Shown: positions 51,836 through 64,000, counted from the stretch's first letter. The stretch: 64,000 nucleotides of DNA from Gammaproteobacteria bacterium (GCA_025359205.1 JANYHD010000032.1:1-64000), one strand, 5' to 3'. The notes: a model not told the origin generated them from the sequence alone. A program made the numbers and translations.

Positions 51836-52759
51836 ATGCATGCAAGAGCAATGGTTCGCATCGCCGCGCTGGCGGTGTGCATCGCCGGCGGCGCAGCCCG
51901 TGCCGATGAAGTCACCGTCGCGAGCGACGTGCTAGGTCCTGAGGGCCCGCTCTATATCGACGGCAACCTCTACTATGTGGGCTGGACTTCGAACACGCTC
52001 TCGCGCTGGGACGGCAAGACCACGACCGTCCTGCACACGCTCGCGGGCTGTGGCCACAACGGCCTCGCGCTCACGAGGCAGAAGACCTTCCTGCTGGCCT
52101 GCACCGACGATCCGGGCGCCGTCCTCGAACTCGACTTGAACGGCAAGCAGCTGCGGCGCTGGGCCGTCGATGATCACGGACGCAAGTTCGAGGGCGGCAT
52201 CAACGACGTCGTGGTCACCGCCGATGGCGGCGCGTACGCGACCGTGTTTGGTCCCTACAATGGCGATCCGACCGCGGTGGCTGGCAAGATCCTTTACCTC
52301 GCACCCGGTCATGGGAAGTGGGTGCAGGTGGCTGACAATCTGAACTACGCCAATGGCATTGGCGTTTCGCCCGACCAGAAGACACTCTACGTCAGCGAGA
52401 CCGTGGGTAACTGCATCCTGAAGTTCACGGTCAACAAGGACGGGTCGCTCAGCCACCGCACGAATTTCGCGCTGCTGAACCTGCTGGTGCCGAACAAGCA
52501 CAAAGCCTGGTGGCTCGGTCCCGACAGCATGAAGATCGACAGTCACGGCGACATGTACGTGGCGCAATGGTTCGGCGGCAAGATCCTGAAGATTTCCCCT
52601 GAAGGCAAGCTGCTGCACGTGTTCGAGATCGCCGCGGGCGACGGGACGACCAACGTCGCCTTCGGGCCTGGCGAAAAGGACCTTTACGTTACCGCGGTGA
52701 AGGATCCCGAGGATCCGCAGGCCCGGGGCAGCGTGGTGCGCATCCCGAACGTCCGCTAG
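51836..52759 (+). CDS. Secreted SMP-30/gluconolactonase-like beta-propeller protein
   Basis: The 307-aa product has a signal peptide (MHARAMVRIAALAVCIAGGAARA) and a repeated beta-propeller pattern. Typical SMP-30 family segments are visible: GPEGPLYIDGNLYYVGW, FEGGINDVVVTADGGAY, ANGIGVSPDQKTLYVSE and GPDSMKIDSHGDMYVAQW, the last with the metal-binding Asp region. Family members are lactonases or calcium-binding esterases; the export signal suggests a periplasmic role. A second ATG five codons in (MVRIAAL) is an alternative start. Confidence 0.85.
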   Translation: MHARAMVRIAALAVCIAGGAARADEVTVASDVLGPEGPLYIDGNLYYVGWTSNTLSRWDGKTTTVLHTLAGCGHNGLALTRQKTFLLACTDDPGAVLELDLNGKQLRRWAVDDHGRKFEGGINDVVVTADGGAYATVFGPYNGDPTAVAGKILYLAPGHGKWVQVADNLNYANGIGVSPDQKTLYVSETVGNCILKFTVNKDGSLSHRTNFALLNLLVPNKHKAWWLGPDSMKIDSHGDMYVAQWFGGKILKISPEGKLLHVFEIAAGDGTTNVAFGPGEKDLYVTAVKDPEDPQARGSVVRIPNVR

Positions 52760-52989
52760 GGCCGTTCCCCGAAAACCGCCCGTCCATGCGCCCGCGCCGG
52801 CTCCGCCGGGCGGGGTCACATAGTTCAGTTCTTCTTAACTGTGAGTCAGAGCTTCCGTTTGTTCAGCGGGGGCCCTGCGCCCAGTATTTGCCCCATGGAG
52901 CCGCTGCATACCGAAGCCTGAAACCTATCCAACGCTGCCGGGTATACACAGCAACTGATCGCAAACCTTGAACTTACGGAGACACTACC

Positions 52990-53190
52990 ATGAACACGCA
53001 CAAGACCATCAGCCTCCTGGCGGCTGCCCTGATCGTCGCCGGACAGGCCACCCTGTTTGCCGTGGATACCCACGCCAGCGCGCAGAGCCCGAGCCAGGAC
53101 AGCTACGAGAACGGCTACGAAGCGAATACCGCCCAGGCTAACGCCGCGTACGCCGCCACCCAGATTGCCTCGATCACCCGGGGTGCGTAA
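52990..53190 (+). CDS. Small secreted protein of unknown function
   Basis: A 66-aa ORF starts at 52990 after CGGAG (9-nt spacing). It begins with a signal peptide (MNTHKTISLLAAALIVAGQA...) with a probable cleavage after THASA, leaving a ~35-residue mature peptide rich in Gln, Asn, Ala, Tyr and Ser (QSPSQDSYENGYEANTAQAN). It has no cysteines. A strong terminator at its stop and a 230-nt leader without other ORFs suggest an independent, well-expressed transcript. I do not recognise the family. Confidence 0.75.
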   Translation: MNTHKTISLLAAALIVAGQATLFAVDTHASAQSPSQDSYENGYEANTAQANAAYAATQIASITRGA

Positions 53191-53207
53191 GCGCCCCGTT
53201 TTTTTTT
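53179..53207 (+). terminator. Rho-independent terminator of the small secreted protein gene
   Basis: An 8-bp stem (CGGGGTGC with GCGCCCCG, one G-T pair) with loop GTAA is followed by nine Ts at 53199-53207. The TAA stop codon of the 66-aa ORF is inside the loop. The convergent mutS gene ends 5 nt away. Confidence 0.9.
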
Positions 53208-53212
53208 AGGCC

Positions 53213-55831
53213 TTAGATCTGCTTTCTGCCCTTTAATTCGTACATCAAAGCCAGCGCTTGGCGCGGCGTGAGCGCATCCGGTTCGATCTGAGCCAGTTTC
53301 AATTCCAGCTCGCTTAGGCCGGGCGCCGCCGCGGGCGGTGGCGCGAACAGCGGCAACTCGCCCTGGCCGTTGGCACCGCCGTGCGGCGCATGCCGCGCGC
53401 CGCCGTCGCGGGTCGCCTCCAGTTCGGCCAGGTAATCGCGCGCACGGGCGATGACGCTTGCGGGCACGCCGGCGAGCTTCGCCACTGCCAATCCGTAGCT
53501 GCGGTTCGCCGGTCCCTCGCGCACCGCATGCAGGAACACCAGCGAATCGCCATGCTCGGTCGCGTCGAGATGCACATTGGCGCAGGCCTCGAGCTCGGCG
53601 CCGAGCGCCGTTAGCTCGAAATAATGTGTGGCGAACAGCGTGAACGCGCGCACCTCAGTGGCGAGGTGGCGCGCCACCGCCCAGGCCAGCGATAGCCCAT
53701 CGAAGGTGCTGGTGCCGCGGCCGATCTCGTCCATCAGCACCAGGCTGCGCTCGCTGGCGTTGTGCAGGATGTTGGCGGTCTCGGACATCTCGACCATGAA
53801 CGTGGAGCGTCCGCCGGCGAGATCGTCGCCGGCGCCGATGCGCGTGTAGATGCGATCGAGCGGGCCGATGCGTGCGCTCTGCGCTGGCACGTAGCTGCCG
53901 ATGTGCGCCAGCACCACGATCAGCGCGGTCTGGCGCATATAGGTGGATTTGCCGCCCATGTTCGGTCCCGTGATGATCAGCATGCGCCGGCGCGCGTGCA
54001 GGTCCAGGTCGTTGGGCACGAACGGCGCCTCGCTGAAGCGCTCCACCACCGGGTGGCGTGCGCCCACGAGCCGCAGACAGGGTTCGTCCACGAGTTCCGG
54101 CTCGCTCCAGCCCAGCGTCGCGGCGCGCTCGGCGAGCGCGGCGAGCGCGTCCACTTCGGCCAGCGCCATGGCCGTGCCCTGCAGCGCGCCGAGCGCTTCG
54201 ATCAGGCGCGTCAGGAGCGAGTCGAACAGTTCCTTTTCGCGCGCCAGCGCCCGCTCGCGCGCACCCAGCACCTTGTCCTCGAAGCCCTTGAGCTCGGGGG
54301 TGATGAAACGCTCGGCGGATTTCACGGTCTGGCGGCGCAGGTAGTCGGCCGGCACGCGTTCGGCCTGCGCGCGCGGGATCTCGATGAAGAATCCCTGCAC
54401 TCGATTGAAGCCGAGCTTCAATCCCGCGAGCCCCGTGCGGGCGCGTTCGCGCTGCTCGAGCTCGAGCAGGAATTCATCCGTGTGGGTGCTGATGCGCCGC
54501 AGTTCGTCGAGCTCGGCGTCGTAGCCAACTGCGATGACATCACCGTCACGTAGATACACCGGAGGTTCCGTCGCGATCGCGACGGTCAGCAGCGCGTGTT
54601 CGGCGGCGTGATCGGCAGTCTGCGCGTACAGCTCCCGAAGGAGCGGTGAATCAACGTCAGCCATTGCCGCGCGGAGCGGCGGCAGTTCGCCCAGCGCTCC
54701 GCGCAGCTGCACCAGGTCGCGCGGGCGGGCGCTGCGCAGCGCGATGCGCGCCAGGATCCGCTCCAGGTCGCCCACCGCGCGCAGCAGCGAATGGAGCGGT
54801 GCGAAGGCGCGCGCCGCGCCCAGCGCGCCGACGGCCTGGTAGCGCCGGCGCAGCAGGGCGCGCTGGCTGATCGGGCGACCCAGCCAGCGCCGCAGCGCCC
54901 GCGCGCCCATGCCCGTGACCGTGCTGTCGAGCACAGCGAGGAGCGTGGCGGCCTCGTTGCCGTTCAGGCTCGAGTCGAGTTCCAGGTTGCGCCGCGTGGC
55001 AGCGTCGATCGACAGCGCGTCGCCGCTCTCCTCGACGTGCAGCGCGCGGATGTGGGGCAGGGCGGTACGCTGGGTGTCGCGCACGTACTGGAGCAGGGCG
55101 CCGGCAGCGCCGATCGCGAGCGGCAACTCGTCGGCGCCGAAGCCGCGCAGATCCAGGGTGCCGAGCTGGTCGGTCAGCGCGCGCGAGGCCGACGCCAGCT
55201 CGAAATGCCAGGGCGCGCGCTCGCGCGTGACGGGCACGACATTGGCCGCCGGCGGCGCCTGGTCCTCGCGCACCAGCAGTTCCGCCGGCCGCAGGCGCTC
55301 CAGTTCTGCCGCCAGCGTCGCCGGGCCCTGCGCCTCGAGGATGGAAAAGCGGCCGGATGAGAGCTCCAGCCAGGCGAGTCCAAAGCGCTCGCCGTCGCGC
55401 AGCAGCGCAGCGAGCAGCGTGGCGCGGTCCTTTTCCAGCAACGCGTCCTCGGTGACCGTGCCGGGCGTGATGACCCGCACCACCTGGCGCTCGACCGGCC
55501 CCTTCGATTTCGCTGGGTCGCCGATCTGTTCGCAAATGGCCACTGACTCGCCGCGCCGCAGCAATCGCCCCAAGTACCCCTCGACGCTGTGTACGGGCAC
55601 GCCGGCCATCGGAATCGGCTCGCCGGCCGACTGTCCGCGCGTGGTGAGCGCGATGTCGAGCAGCGCGGCCGCACGGCGCGCGTCGCCGTAGAAAAGCTCG
55701 TAGAAATCCCCCATCCGGTAGAACAGCAACGTGTCGGGATGCTCCGCCTTGATGCGCAGGTATTGCTGCATCACCGGCGTGTGCGCGGCGTTCCCGGCGG
55801 CCGGGCTCACGGAAGTAGGGGCGCGGTTCAT
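53213..55831 (-). CDS. mutS: DNA mismatch repair protein MutS
   Basis: MutS recognises mismatches and starts methyl-directed repair with MutL. The 872-aa product has the mismatch-binding Phe-x-Glu motif in [14 protein letters not shown] near the N-terminus, the lever and clamp helical region, and the ABC-type ATPase with [17 protein letters not shown]alker [18 protein letters not shown] signature, [16 protein letters not shown]alker B and [11 protein letters not shown]-terminal dimer helix is present ([21 protein letters not shown]). The start at 55831 gives MNRAPTSVS; six more codons are possible. Confidence 0.97.
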   Translation of the reverse strand: MNRAPTSVSPAAGNAAHTPVMQQYLRIKAEHPDTLLFYRMGDFYELFYGDARRAAALLDIALTTRGQSAGEPIPMAGVPVHSVEGYLGRLLRRGESVAICEQIGDPAKSKGPVERQVVRVITPGTVTEDALLEKDRATLLAALLRDGERFGLAWLELSSGRFSILEAQGPATLAAELERLRPAELLVREDQAPPAANVVPVTRERAPWHFELASASRALTDQLGTLDLRGFGADELPLAIGAAGALLQYVRDTQRTALPHIRALHVEESGDALSIDAATRRNLELDSSLNGNEAATLLAVLDSTVTGMGARALRRWLGRPISQRALLRRRYQAVGALGAARAFAPLHSLLRAVGDLERILARIALRSARPRDLVQLRGALGELPPLRAAMADVDSPLLRELYAQTADHAAEHALLTVAIATEPPVYLRDGDVIAVGYDAELDELRRISTHTDEFLLELEQRERARTGLAGLKLGFNRVQGFFIEIPRAQAERVPADYLRRQTVKSAERFITPELKGFEDKVLGARERALAREKELFDSLLTRLIEALGALQGTAMALAEVDALAALAERAATLGWSEPELVDEPCLRLVGARHPVVERFSEAPFVPNDLDLHARRRMLIITGPNMGGKSTYMRQTALIVVLAHIGSYVPAQSARIGPLDRIYTRIGAGDDLAGGRSTFMVEMSETANILHNASERSLVLMDEIGRGTSTFDGLSLAWAVARHLATEVRAFTLFATHYFELTALGAELEACANVHLDATEHGDSLVFLHAVREGPANRSYGLAVAKLAGVPASVIARARDYLAELEATRDGGARHAPHGGANGQGELPLFAPPPAAAPGLSELELKLAQIEPDALTPRQALALMYELKGRKQI

Positions 55832-55907
55832 CGGCGGGGAATCATACACAGCACTTCTGGCCCCGGAGGCGCTCGCAATGTGACTTAATCCAGCTCAAGT
55901 GCGCATT

Positions 55908-55938
55908 CTGACAGGCTTTTGAGGCCATGATTTATACT
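55908..55938 (+). promoter_or_regulatory. Possible promoter upstream of the unknown gene-pncC pair
   Basis: CTGACA at 55908-55913 and TATACT at 55933-55938 match -35 and -10 elements, with a somewhat long 19-nt spacer. They lie 20 nt before the ATG at 55958. This would drive the small unknown gene and pncC, possibly reading into recA. Confidence 0.5.
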
Positions 55939-55957
55939 CCCGCGCCACAGGGGATTC

Positions 55958-56305
55958 ATGGCGTGTTCCGTGCGCAGCCAGATTGATGCCGAGCCATCTG
56001 CCGTGCGTACCACATCGCGCCAGCGCCGCGCCTCGCCATTCGAGCGCCGGGCGACACTGGTGGTGAAGTTTGCCATGGAACTCGCGGGCGTCTCGCCCGA
56101 GCAAGTGAACGGTGACATCACGCTGCCGCTCTCCGCCGCCGAATTCCAGCGTGAATTGCAGAAGCGCTATGGCGACGCGCATCCTGAGCTCGCGTTTCGC
56201 TCCATGGCCACGGTCGAGCGTGCACGCTTGCAGCGCGATCGGCTGCCGCAGCTGCCGCGCATCATCCTTCGCCAGGGACCGCCGCCGCGCGCCCAGCGCG
56301 GATGA
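55958..56305 (+). CDS. Uncharacterised basic protein coupled to pncC
   Basis: I do not recognise this 115-aa protein. It is Arg-rich at both ends, has no membrane span, and its centre reads [20 protein letters not shown] followed by [20 protein letters not shown], which suggests a short strand-helix fold. AGGGG precedes the ATG, a promoter-like pair lies upstream, and its stop overlaps the pncC start by ATGA. These contexts support it as a real gene. A distant ubiquitin-like/MoaD fold was considered, but there is no C-terminal Gly-Gly. Confidence 0.6.
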   Translation: MACSVRSQIDAEPSAVRTTSRQRRASPFERRATLVVKFAMELAGVSPEQVNGDITLPLSAAEFQRELQKRYGDAHPELAFRSMATVERARLQRDRLPQLPRIILRQGPPPRAQRG

Positions 56306-56817
56306 ACCGCAGCTCCGATACCGCCGCATTGGCGGTCGAGGCGGGACGTGTTTTGCTAGCGAACAGGCTCAAGGCCGCGACCGCCGAGTCCTGCACCGGC
56401 GGTGGCGTGGCCGCTGCACTCACGGACGTCCCCGGCAGTTCGCAGTGGTTCGAACGCGGCTACGTCAGCTATTCCAACGCTGCCAAGCTCCAGGACCTGG
56501 GCGTCGCGGTCGGCGTGCTCGAGCGCCACGGCGCGGTGAGCGCCGCGGTCGCCGAACAGATGGCGGCCGGTGCGCTACGCGCCAGCGGGGCGGACGTCGC
56601 GGTGGCCGTCAGCGGCATCGCCGGTCCCGACGGTGGCACGGCCGACAAGCCCGTCGGGCTGGTGTTCCTGGCCGCCATGCGGCGCGGCGGCGGCGTGCAT
56701 GTCGTGCGTGAGCAGTTTGCGGGCGATCGTGCCGCCGTCCGGCGTGCGGCAGTGGCGGCCGCGCTCCGGCTGATCGTGCTGGTCGCGGCGGAGGAGAATT
56801 TCGGGGTGAGTCCGTAG
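56302..56817 (+). CDS. pncC: Nicotinamide-nucleotide amidohydrolase PncC (CinA C-terminal family)
   Basis: PncC deamidates NMN to nicotinic acid mononucleotide, recycling the NMN produced by DNA ligase into NAD synthesis (NadE is also encoded in this window). The 171-aa single-domain CinA-C protein has the motifs [30 protein letters not shown] and [19 protein letters not shown]. It lacks the N-terminal competence domain of CinA. It lies before recA, as in many gammaproteobacteria. Confidence 0.94.
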   Translation: MNRSSDTAALAVEAGRVLLANRLKAATAESCTGGGVAAALTDVPGSSQWFERGYVSYSNAAKLQDLGVAVGVLERHGAVSAAVAEQMAAGALRASGADVAVAVSGIAGPDGGTADKPVGLVFLAAMRRGGGVHVVREQFAGDRAAVRRAAVAAALRLIVLVAAEENFGVSP

Positions 56818-56845
56818 CATTTACAGTCCGCCTCCGGGGCGCGAT

Positions 56846-56866
56846 ATGGGATAATTCCTCCCATAC
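56846..56866. promoter_or_regulatory. Palindrome over the predicted recA -10 region
   Basis: TATGGGA at 56846-56852 and TCCCATA at 56860-56866 form a 7-bp dyad around a 7-nt centre. It covers GATAAT at 56851-56856, a likely -10 box. No CTGT-N8-ACAG LexA box is visible in the 68-nt gap before recA. It could be an operator of a divergent SOS repressor or simply a stem. Confidence 0.45.
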
Positions 56867-56885
56867 CACCAGAGGGCTCCATCGC

Positions 56886-57911
<1,026 letters not shown>

Positions 57912-58382
57912 GCGCCAGAGCGCCCGAGATCCGGGTGATGCTGCGGCCGCCGAGATGGCGGCCGCGGCGTTTCTGGCGCGGCGCGACTACGCCTGCGGTG
58001 AGCTGGCCGCAAAGCTCCGTGAGCGGGGCTTCGAGCCAACTGTGGTGAGCGCACTTGTGGCAGATATGGTGGCGCGTCGCCTGCTGGACGACGCACGCTA
58101 CGCCGGGCACTACGTGGATTACCACCGCGCGCGTGGCCAGGGACCGATGCGCATCCGGCGTGATCTGGAGGCCTTTGGGGTGGCCGCGGCGCTGATCGAG
58201 GGCGCGCTGGCGGCGGTGGCCGACTGGGCGGCCGTCGCCCGCGACGTGCGGCGCCGGCGTTTCGGGCCCGAGGCCCCGACTGAATGGGCCGAGAAGGGTC
58301 GCCAGGCCAGATTTTTGCAATACCGCGGCTTTTCCAACGATCATATCCGCTCTGCCCTGGGGCCCGATCTCGAACTGGATTC

Positions 58383-61013
<2,631 letters not shown>

Positions 61014-61140
61014 GGCGCAGGGGTCCGTTCAGACGCGGTGGGTCGCCGCGGGCGGCCTGCCGCTTTGTCATCAACTTCGCGTTGAACCCGTACTAGTATT
61101 GGCTGGCACTGACGGGTACGCGTGCGCGGAGGTCAAAACC

Positions 61141-61374
61141 ATGTTGATACTCACCCGGCGTGAAGGCGAGAGCCTGCGAATCGGCGAGGACGTGACGGTC
61201 ACGGTGCTGCGCGTGAAGGGCAGCCAGGTGCGCATTGGCGTCAACGCGCCGAAGGACGTCGCCGTGCAGCGCGAGGAGATTTCGGAACGCATGCGCGCGG
61301 AGGTCGCCGGCGCGATGGGTGCAGGCAGCGCAGTCGCACCGGGCGCAGCCGCCGCCGAAGTCCCGCCGCGTTGA
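61141..61374 (+). CDS. csrA: Carbon storage regulator CsrA
   Basis: CsrA is a small RNA-binding dimer that controls translation and stability of many mRNAs by binding GGA motifs. The 77-aa product starts [18 protein letters not shown] and has [19 protein letters not shown] and VQREEI, the five-strand core with the RNA-contact residues. It is ~15 residues longer than E. coli CsrA because of an Ala-rich C-terminal extension. The ATG at 61141 is clear; the open frame upstream is not coding. alaS-csrA-tRNA-Ser order is conserved. Confidence 0.95.
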   Translation: MLILTRREGESLRIGEDVTVTVLRVKGSQVRIGVNAPKDVAVQREEISERMRAEVAGAMGAGSAVAPGAAAAEVPPR

Positions 61375-61381
61375 GACTGCC

Positions 61382-61410
61382 TTTACCTGGGCCTACCCCG
61401 TCAGTATCAT
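61382..61410 (+). promoter_or_regulatory. Possible promoter of tRNA-Ser(GCU)
   Basis: TTTACC at 61382-61387 and TATCAT at 61405-61410 are separated by 17 nt, 73 nt before the mature tRNA. The match is moderate; read-through from csrA is also possible. Confidence 0.4.
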
Positions 61411-61483
61411 GGCCCGCCCATGGCCACGCCAAGCGCGTGAAGCGGCGTAACACGTTGAATTTATGACTGTTTTTGGCAGATCC

Positions 61484-61574
61484 GGAGAGATGGCCGAGTG
61501 GTCGAAGGCGCACCCCTGCTAAGGGTGTAAGGGTCAAAAGCCCTTCGAGGGTTCGAATCCCTCTCTCTCCGCCA
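61484..61574 (+). tRNA. serX: tRNA-Ser (anticodon GCU)
   Basis: A full type II tRNA is visible: acceptor stem GGAGAGA (61484-61490) with TCTCTCC (61564-61570), D arm TGGCCGAGTGG, anticodon stem CACCC/GGGTG with loop CTGCTAA and anticodon GCT at 61518-61520, a long variable arm, the T loop GGTTCGAATCC, and an encoded CCA at 61572-61574. GCU reads AGC and AGU serine codons. The symbol is by analogy to the E. coli GCU isoacceptor (serV family) and is not certain. Confidence 0.97.
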
Positions 61575-61902
61575 AGTTTCTCTTTAAATATCAATAGTTT
61601 ACGAGATTGTCTGCCGGGATTCTTGTGATTTTGGACGGCCGTGAAATCTCACCGCGTCTCATTGCGTCTCAAGCGCTTTCAGTTTATCTCGGGTCGGACA
61701 ACTCGAGTCCTTGCGCCGCGATTCATTGCTTGAATACGGCTGCGGTCGATTCGGATAGCAGCGTCGTATAGCTGTCGAATGTTTCGCGCTTGACGCGCCA
61801 ACTGAAGAGCAGGATTGACTAGGGTAGTGCCGAGGGGACTCGCAGCTGCCTTCCGCCACCGGCAGCTATCCGACATTCTAGATTTGAGGCAACCTGTCCT
61901 CA
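61575..61902. other. Non-coding spacer after tRNA-Ser, probable island junction
   Basis: These 328 nt hold no supported gene. The DNA is clearly more AT-rich than the preceding operons (TTTAAATATCAATAGTTTACG just after the tRNA). A short direct repeat GCGTCTCA occurs twice near 61651-61672. A leftward frame at 61679-61921 would give 80 aa but overlaps the next gene start and has no family match that I recognise; it may be a remnant. Confidence 0.5.
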
Positions 61903-63120
61903 ATGAAGCTGCGCATTGCAATAGTCGGTGGCGGCCTCGGCGGTCTGGGTGCCGCGTTGTTCCTGCGGAAGGCGGGACTGGACGTGACGGTCTACGAGCA
62001 AGCGCCGGACTTACGCGAGATCGGCGCGGGAATTGTGGTTCCGCCTAACATGGTGCGGCCGCTGGGTGAGATCGGCCTCGCGGATAAACTCTTGACCTTC
62101 GCGGTTCGTCTCGATGCGGCTTGGGAGTTCCGCCGCTGGGAGGATGGCCACGTGCTATTCGTCCAGCCGATGGGCAATGAGTGCGAGCGGCTCTATGGCG
62201 CGCATTGCTATGTCGCGCACCGGGCCGATCTGCTGACTCTGTTTCAGAAAGCGCTCCCTGAACAGCAGCTCCGCTTGGACCATCGCTGCGTCAACGTTAA
62301 TCAAGACGAGCACGAAGTGGAGCTGACCTTCGCCACCAGAGCGGGCCCGGAGGCCAAGATCACGGCGGACGTGGTCATCGGCGCGGACGGCATCCACTCG
62401 ACCGTCAGGCGAGCAGTTGCCCCGAAGATCGACGCGCGTTTCTCTGGACTGTGTGTTTTTCGGTGCCTGGTCCCGGCGAATAAGGCCCCGAATATGGCCC
62501 TTCGCCCGGTTCAGACACTATGGTTAGGTCCCGGACGCCACTTTGTGCACTATCCGATCTCCGGCGGCCAGTTGGTCAACGTTGTCGCCGTCGTTCCGGC
62601 TGGCGAGTGGCGGACCGAGTCATGGACAGCCGACGGTGAGATCTCGGACTTAGCTAAAGAATTCGAGGGCTGGGACGATCGCCTGCACCAGTTGATCAGA
62701 TCAGCCAGTGAAACCAAGCGTTGGGCTCTTTACGACCGAGATCCACTTGAACGGTGGACTGTGGGCGGTATCAGCCTGCTCGGTGACGCCGCCCACGCGA
62801 TGCTTCCATTCCTTGCGCAAGGCGCCGCACAAGCCATCGAGGATGCCGTCGCGCTGGCCAGTTGCTTGCGTAGTGCGGACCGGAGTTCGGTACGACATGC
62901 CCTCCAACGTTACGAGGAGATCCGCCGGCCGCGAGCCAGCCGCGTTCAGGTCATGAGCCGCGGTCGGGGAGGCGCAGACCACCTGCCTGATGGCCCGGAA
63001 CAACGACAACGTGATGCGGGGTTTGCACACGGCGACCCGCTCCGCCAGAGTGCCTGGCTGTATGGCCACGGACTGCAAGTCAATGCGCGTGAACTGGAAA
63101 AAAATGCGGGAATGACATGA
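61903..63120 (+). CDS. FAD-dependent aromatic-ring monooxygenase (salicylate/hydroxybenzoate/6-hydroxynicotinate hydroxylase-like)
   Basis: The 405-aa group A flavoprotein monooxygenase has the dinucleotide motif VGGGLGGLGAALFL at the N-terminus, the FAD/NADPH DG motif GADGIHSTVRRAV, and the second FAD motif LLGDAAHAMLPFLAQGAAQA with EDAVALASCL. The C-terminal HLPDGPEQRQRDA is typical of salicylate and 3-hydroxybenzoate hydroxylases and of 6-hydroxynicotinate 3-monooxygenase. The exact substrate cannot be read from the sequence. Codon use is less GC-biased than upstream genes. Its stop overlaps the transporter start (ATGA). Confidence 0.88.
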   Translation: MKLRIAIVGGGLGGLGAALFLRKAGLDVTVYEQAPDLREIGAGIVVPPNMVRPLGEIGLADKLLTFAVRLDAAWEFRRWEDGHVLFVQPMGNECERLYGAHCYVAHRADLLTLFQKALPEQQLRLDHRCVNVNQDEHEVELTFATRAGPEAKITADVVIGADGIHSTVRRAVAPKIDARFSGLCVFRCLVPANKAPNMALRPVQTLWLGPGRHFVHYPISGGQLVNVVAVVPAGEWRTESWTADGEISDLAKEFEGWDDRLHQLIRSASETKRWALYDRDPLERWTVGGISLLGDAAHAMLPFLAQGAAQAIEDAVALASCLRSADRSSVRHALQRYEEIRRPRASRVQVMSRGRGGADHLPDGPEQRQRDAGFAHGDPLRQSAWLYGHGLQVNARELEKNAGMT

Positions 63121-64000
63121 CAGCAATGACGCGCGCCGGTCAGAGCACTATTGCGCTGTGTCTGTTGGCGGCATTCTGCGAAGGCGTGGACCTGCAGGCG
63201 GCCGGGGTGGCTGCCGCAGGTGTTGGGCTGCAATTCAGGCCCGCACCGGATGTGATGGGCAATTTCTTTGCCGCCAGCGCGCTTGGCCTGTTCATCGGTG
63301 CAGTGCTTGGGGGGCGCATGGCGGACCGCGTGGGACGGCGGTTCGTGCTGATATTCTCGATCGCTGCCTTTGGCCTGTTCTCGCTGCTGACGGCCTTTGC
63401 CTGGAATATGCACACGCTGACCTGGGCGCGCTTCTTCACAGGCCTGGGTCTGGGCGGGGCGTTGCCGATGGTCATGACCATGGTTCCCGAGGCCAGTCGC
63501 GCCGAGCGGCGTACAGCCAATACCGCCTTCGCCTTTGCGGGCATGCCCATGGGCGGCGCCATCGTCAGCGCCATTGCCTTGTACGCTGGTCCGGTGCAAT
63601 GGCATCTCATCTTCATTGTCGGCGGCATCCTGCCATTGGCGCTGGCCTTGACCATGTTGATGCTATTGAAGGAGTCGCCGGAGTTCACTGCACTACAGGC
63701 AGCCAACCAGCGCACTTCGGGCACGACCGCAAAAGCCGGTAGGTTTCGGCAGATCCTGGCGCAGGGTCGCGCTCTGCAAACTGCCTTGCTGTGGATCAGC
63801 TTCTTTATGGCGCTGATCATCCTCTATCTGTTGTTGAACTGGCTGCCGACGCTGCTAAAGGAAAACGGCATGAGCGCGCAGCAGGCGGCCTTTGCGCAGA
63901 TTATTTTCAATGTCGGTGGTGCGGTTGCAGCACTCAGTATGGGGAACCTCCTGGTTGGCCGGTGGCGCGTGCCGAGCCTGGTGGCCGTGTTCATTGGCGT
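63117..64000 (+). CDS. MFS aromatic-acid transporter, AAHS/MhpT-like (3' end outside window)
   Basis: About 294 codons are visible, running off the window end. The protein has CEGVDLQAAGVAAAGV in the first span, the pattern of the AAHS family and closest to MhpT-type 3-hydroxyphenylpropionate carriers, and the MFS motif A GGRMADRVGRRFVLI between spans 2 and 3. Eight or so spans fit the visible part. Coupling to the monooxygenase by ATGA overlap suggests uptake of that enzyme's aromatic substrate. Confidence 0.85.
   Translation, partial: MTAMTRAGQSTIALCLLAAFCEGVDLQAAGVAAAGVGLQFRPAPDVMGNFFAASALGLFIGAVLGGRMADRVGRRFVLIFSIAAFGLFSLLTAFAWNMHTLTWARFFTGLGLGGALPMVMTMVPEASRAERRTANTAFAFAGMPMGGAIVSAIALYAGPVQWHLIFIVGGILPLALALTMLMLLKESPEFTALQAANQRTSGTTAKAGRFRQILAQGRALQTALLWISFFMALIILYLLLNWLPTLLKENGMSAQQAAFAQIIFNVGGAVAALSMGNLLVGRWRVPSLVAVFIG

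Noticed and set aside
61651..61672. Repeated GCGTCTCA motif as an attachment-site core
   Set aside because: Only two short copies lie close together with no matching integrase or tRNA-end repeat in view, so this is not enough to call an att site.
61679..61921. An 80-codon leftward frame after tRNA-Ser
   Set aside because: It overlaps the monooxygenase start, lacks a clear ribosome-binding site, and matches no family I recognise. It is noted only as a possible remnant in the spacer.

Overview
The window is chromosomal DNA from a high-GC gammaproteobacterium. The gene order (dcw cluster, then dciA, an M23 peptidase, secA and mutT, then yacG-zapD-coaE-pilD-pilC-pilB-pilA-pilR-pilS-sucC-sucD) fits the Xanthomonadales/Nevskiales/Steroidobacter side of the class better than the enterics. 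This placement rests on gene order and recognisable families only; no search was run. Nearly every base is coding, most neighbouring genes overlap by 1-8 nt, and long antisense ORFs are common because of the GC bias.

Region 1 (1-19065) opens with the 3' part of the RNase P RNA. It is followed by a sigma70-like promoter with three MraZ-type TGGGN boxes at exact 10-nt spacing, and then the full division and cell-wall operon: mraZ-rsmH-ftsL-ftsI-murE-murF-mraY-murD-ftsW-murG-murC-murB-ddl-ftsQ-ftsA-ftsZ, with lpxC after it. These genes make UDP-MurNAc-pentapeptide, lipid I and lipid II, and build the divisome that uses them.

Region 2 (19062-26653) holds dciA (replicative helicase loader, opposite strand), a membrane-anchored M23 peptidase where enterics have secM, secA, mutT, a short unknown gene, and a divergent alanine dehydrogenase/Lrp-type regulator pair. 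The secA gene carries an in-frame insert of about 112 codons inside the preprotein cross-linking domain. The insert reads like part of an HtrA/MucD tandem-PDZ module and is the most unusual feature here.

Region 3 (26447-38492) is the leftward run pilB-pilC-pilD-coaE-zapD-yacG, a separate pilA with a terminator and a sigma54 promoter, and the pilS/pilR two-component pair expected to drive it. Divergently transcribed sucC-sucD follow. SucD has an 83-residue, strongly basic, acid-free C-terminal tail.

Region 4 (38521-55831) has nadE, a ~190-bp palindromic intergenic element with perfect 34-bp arms, bamD divergent from rluD-pgeF, a ZIP transporter, clpB behind a sigma32-like promoter, fmdB-DUF502-(PLP aminotransferase)-aspS, an alpha/beta hydrolase, a secreted SMP-30-like protein, a 66-residue secreted peptide with its own terminator, and mutS.

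Region 5 (55908-64000) is a small unknown gene, then pncC-recA-recX-alaS-csrA-tRNA-Ser(GCU). Directly after the tRNA the sequence character changes: a 328-nt non-coding stretch leads to an FAD aromatic-ring monooxygenase and an AAHS/MhpT-like transporter cut by the window end. This looks like an acquired aromatic-catabolism segment at a tRNA boundary.
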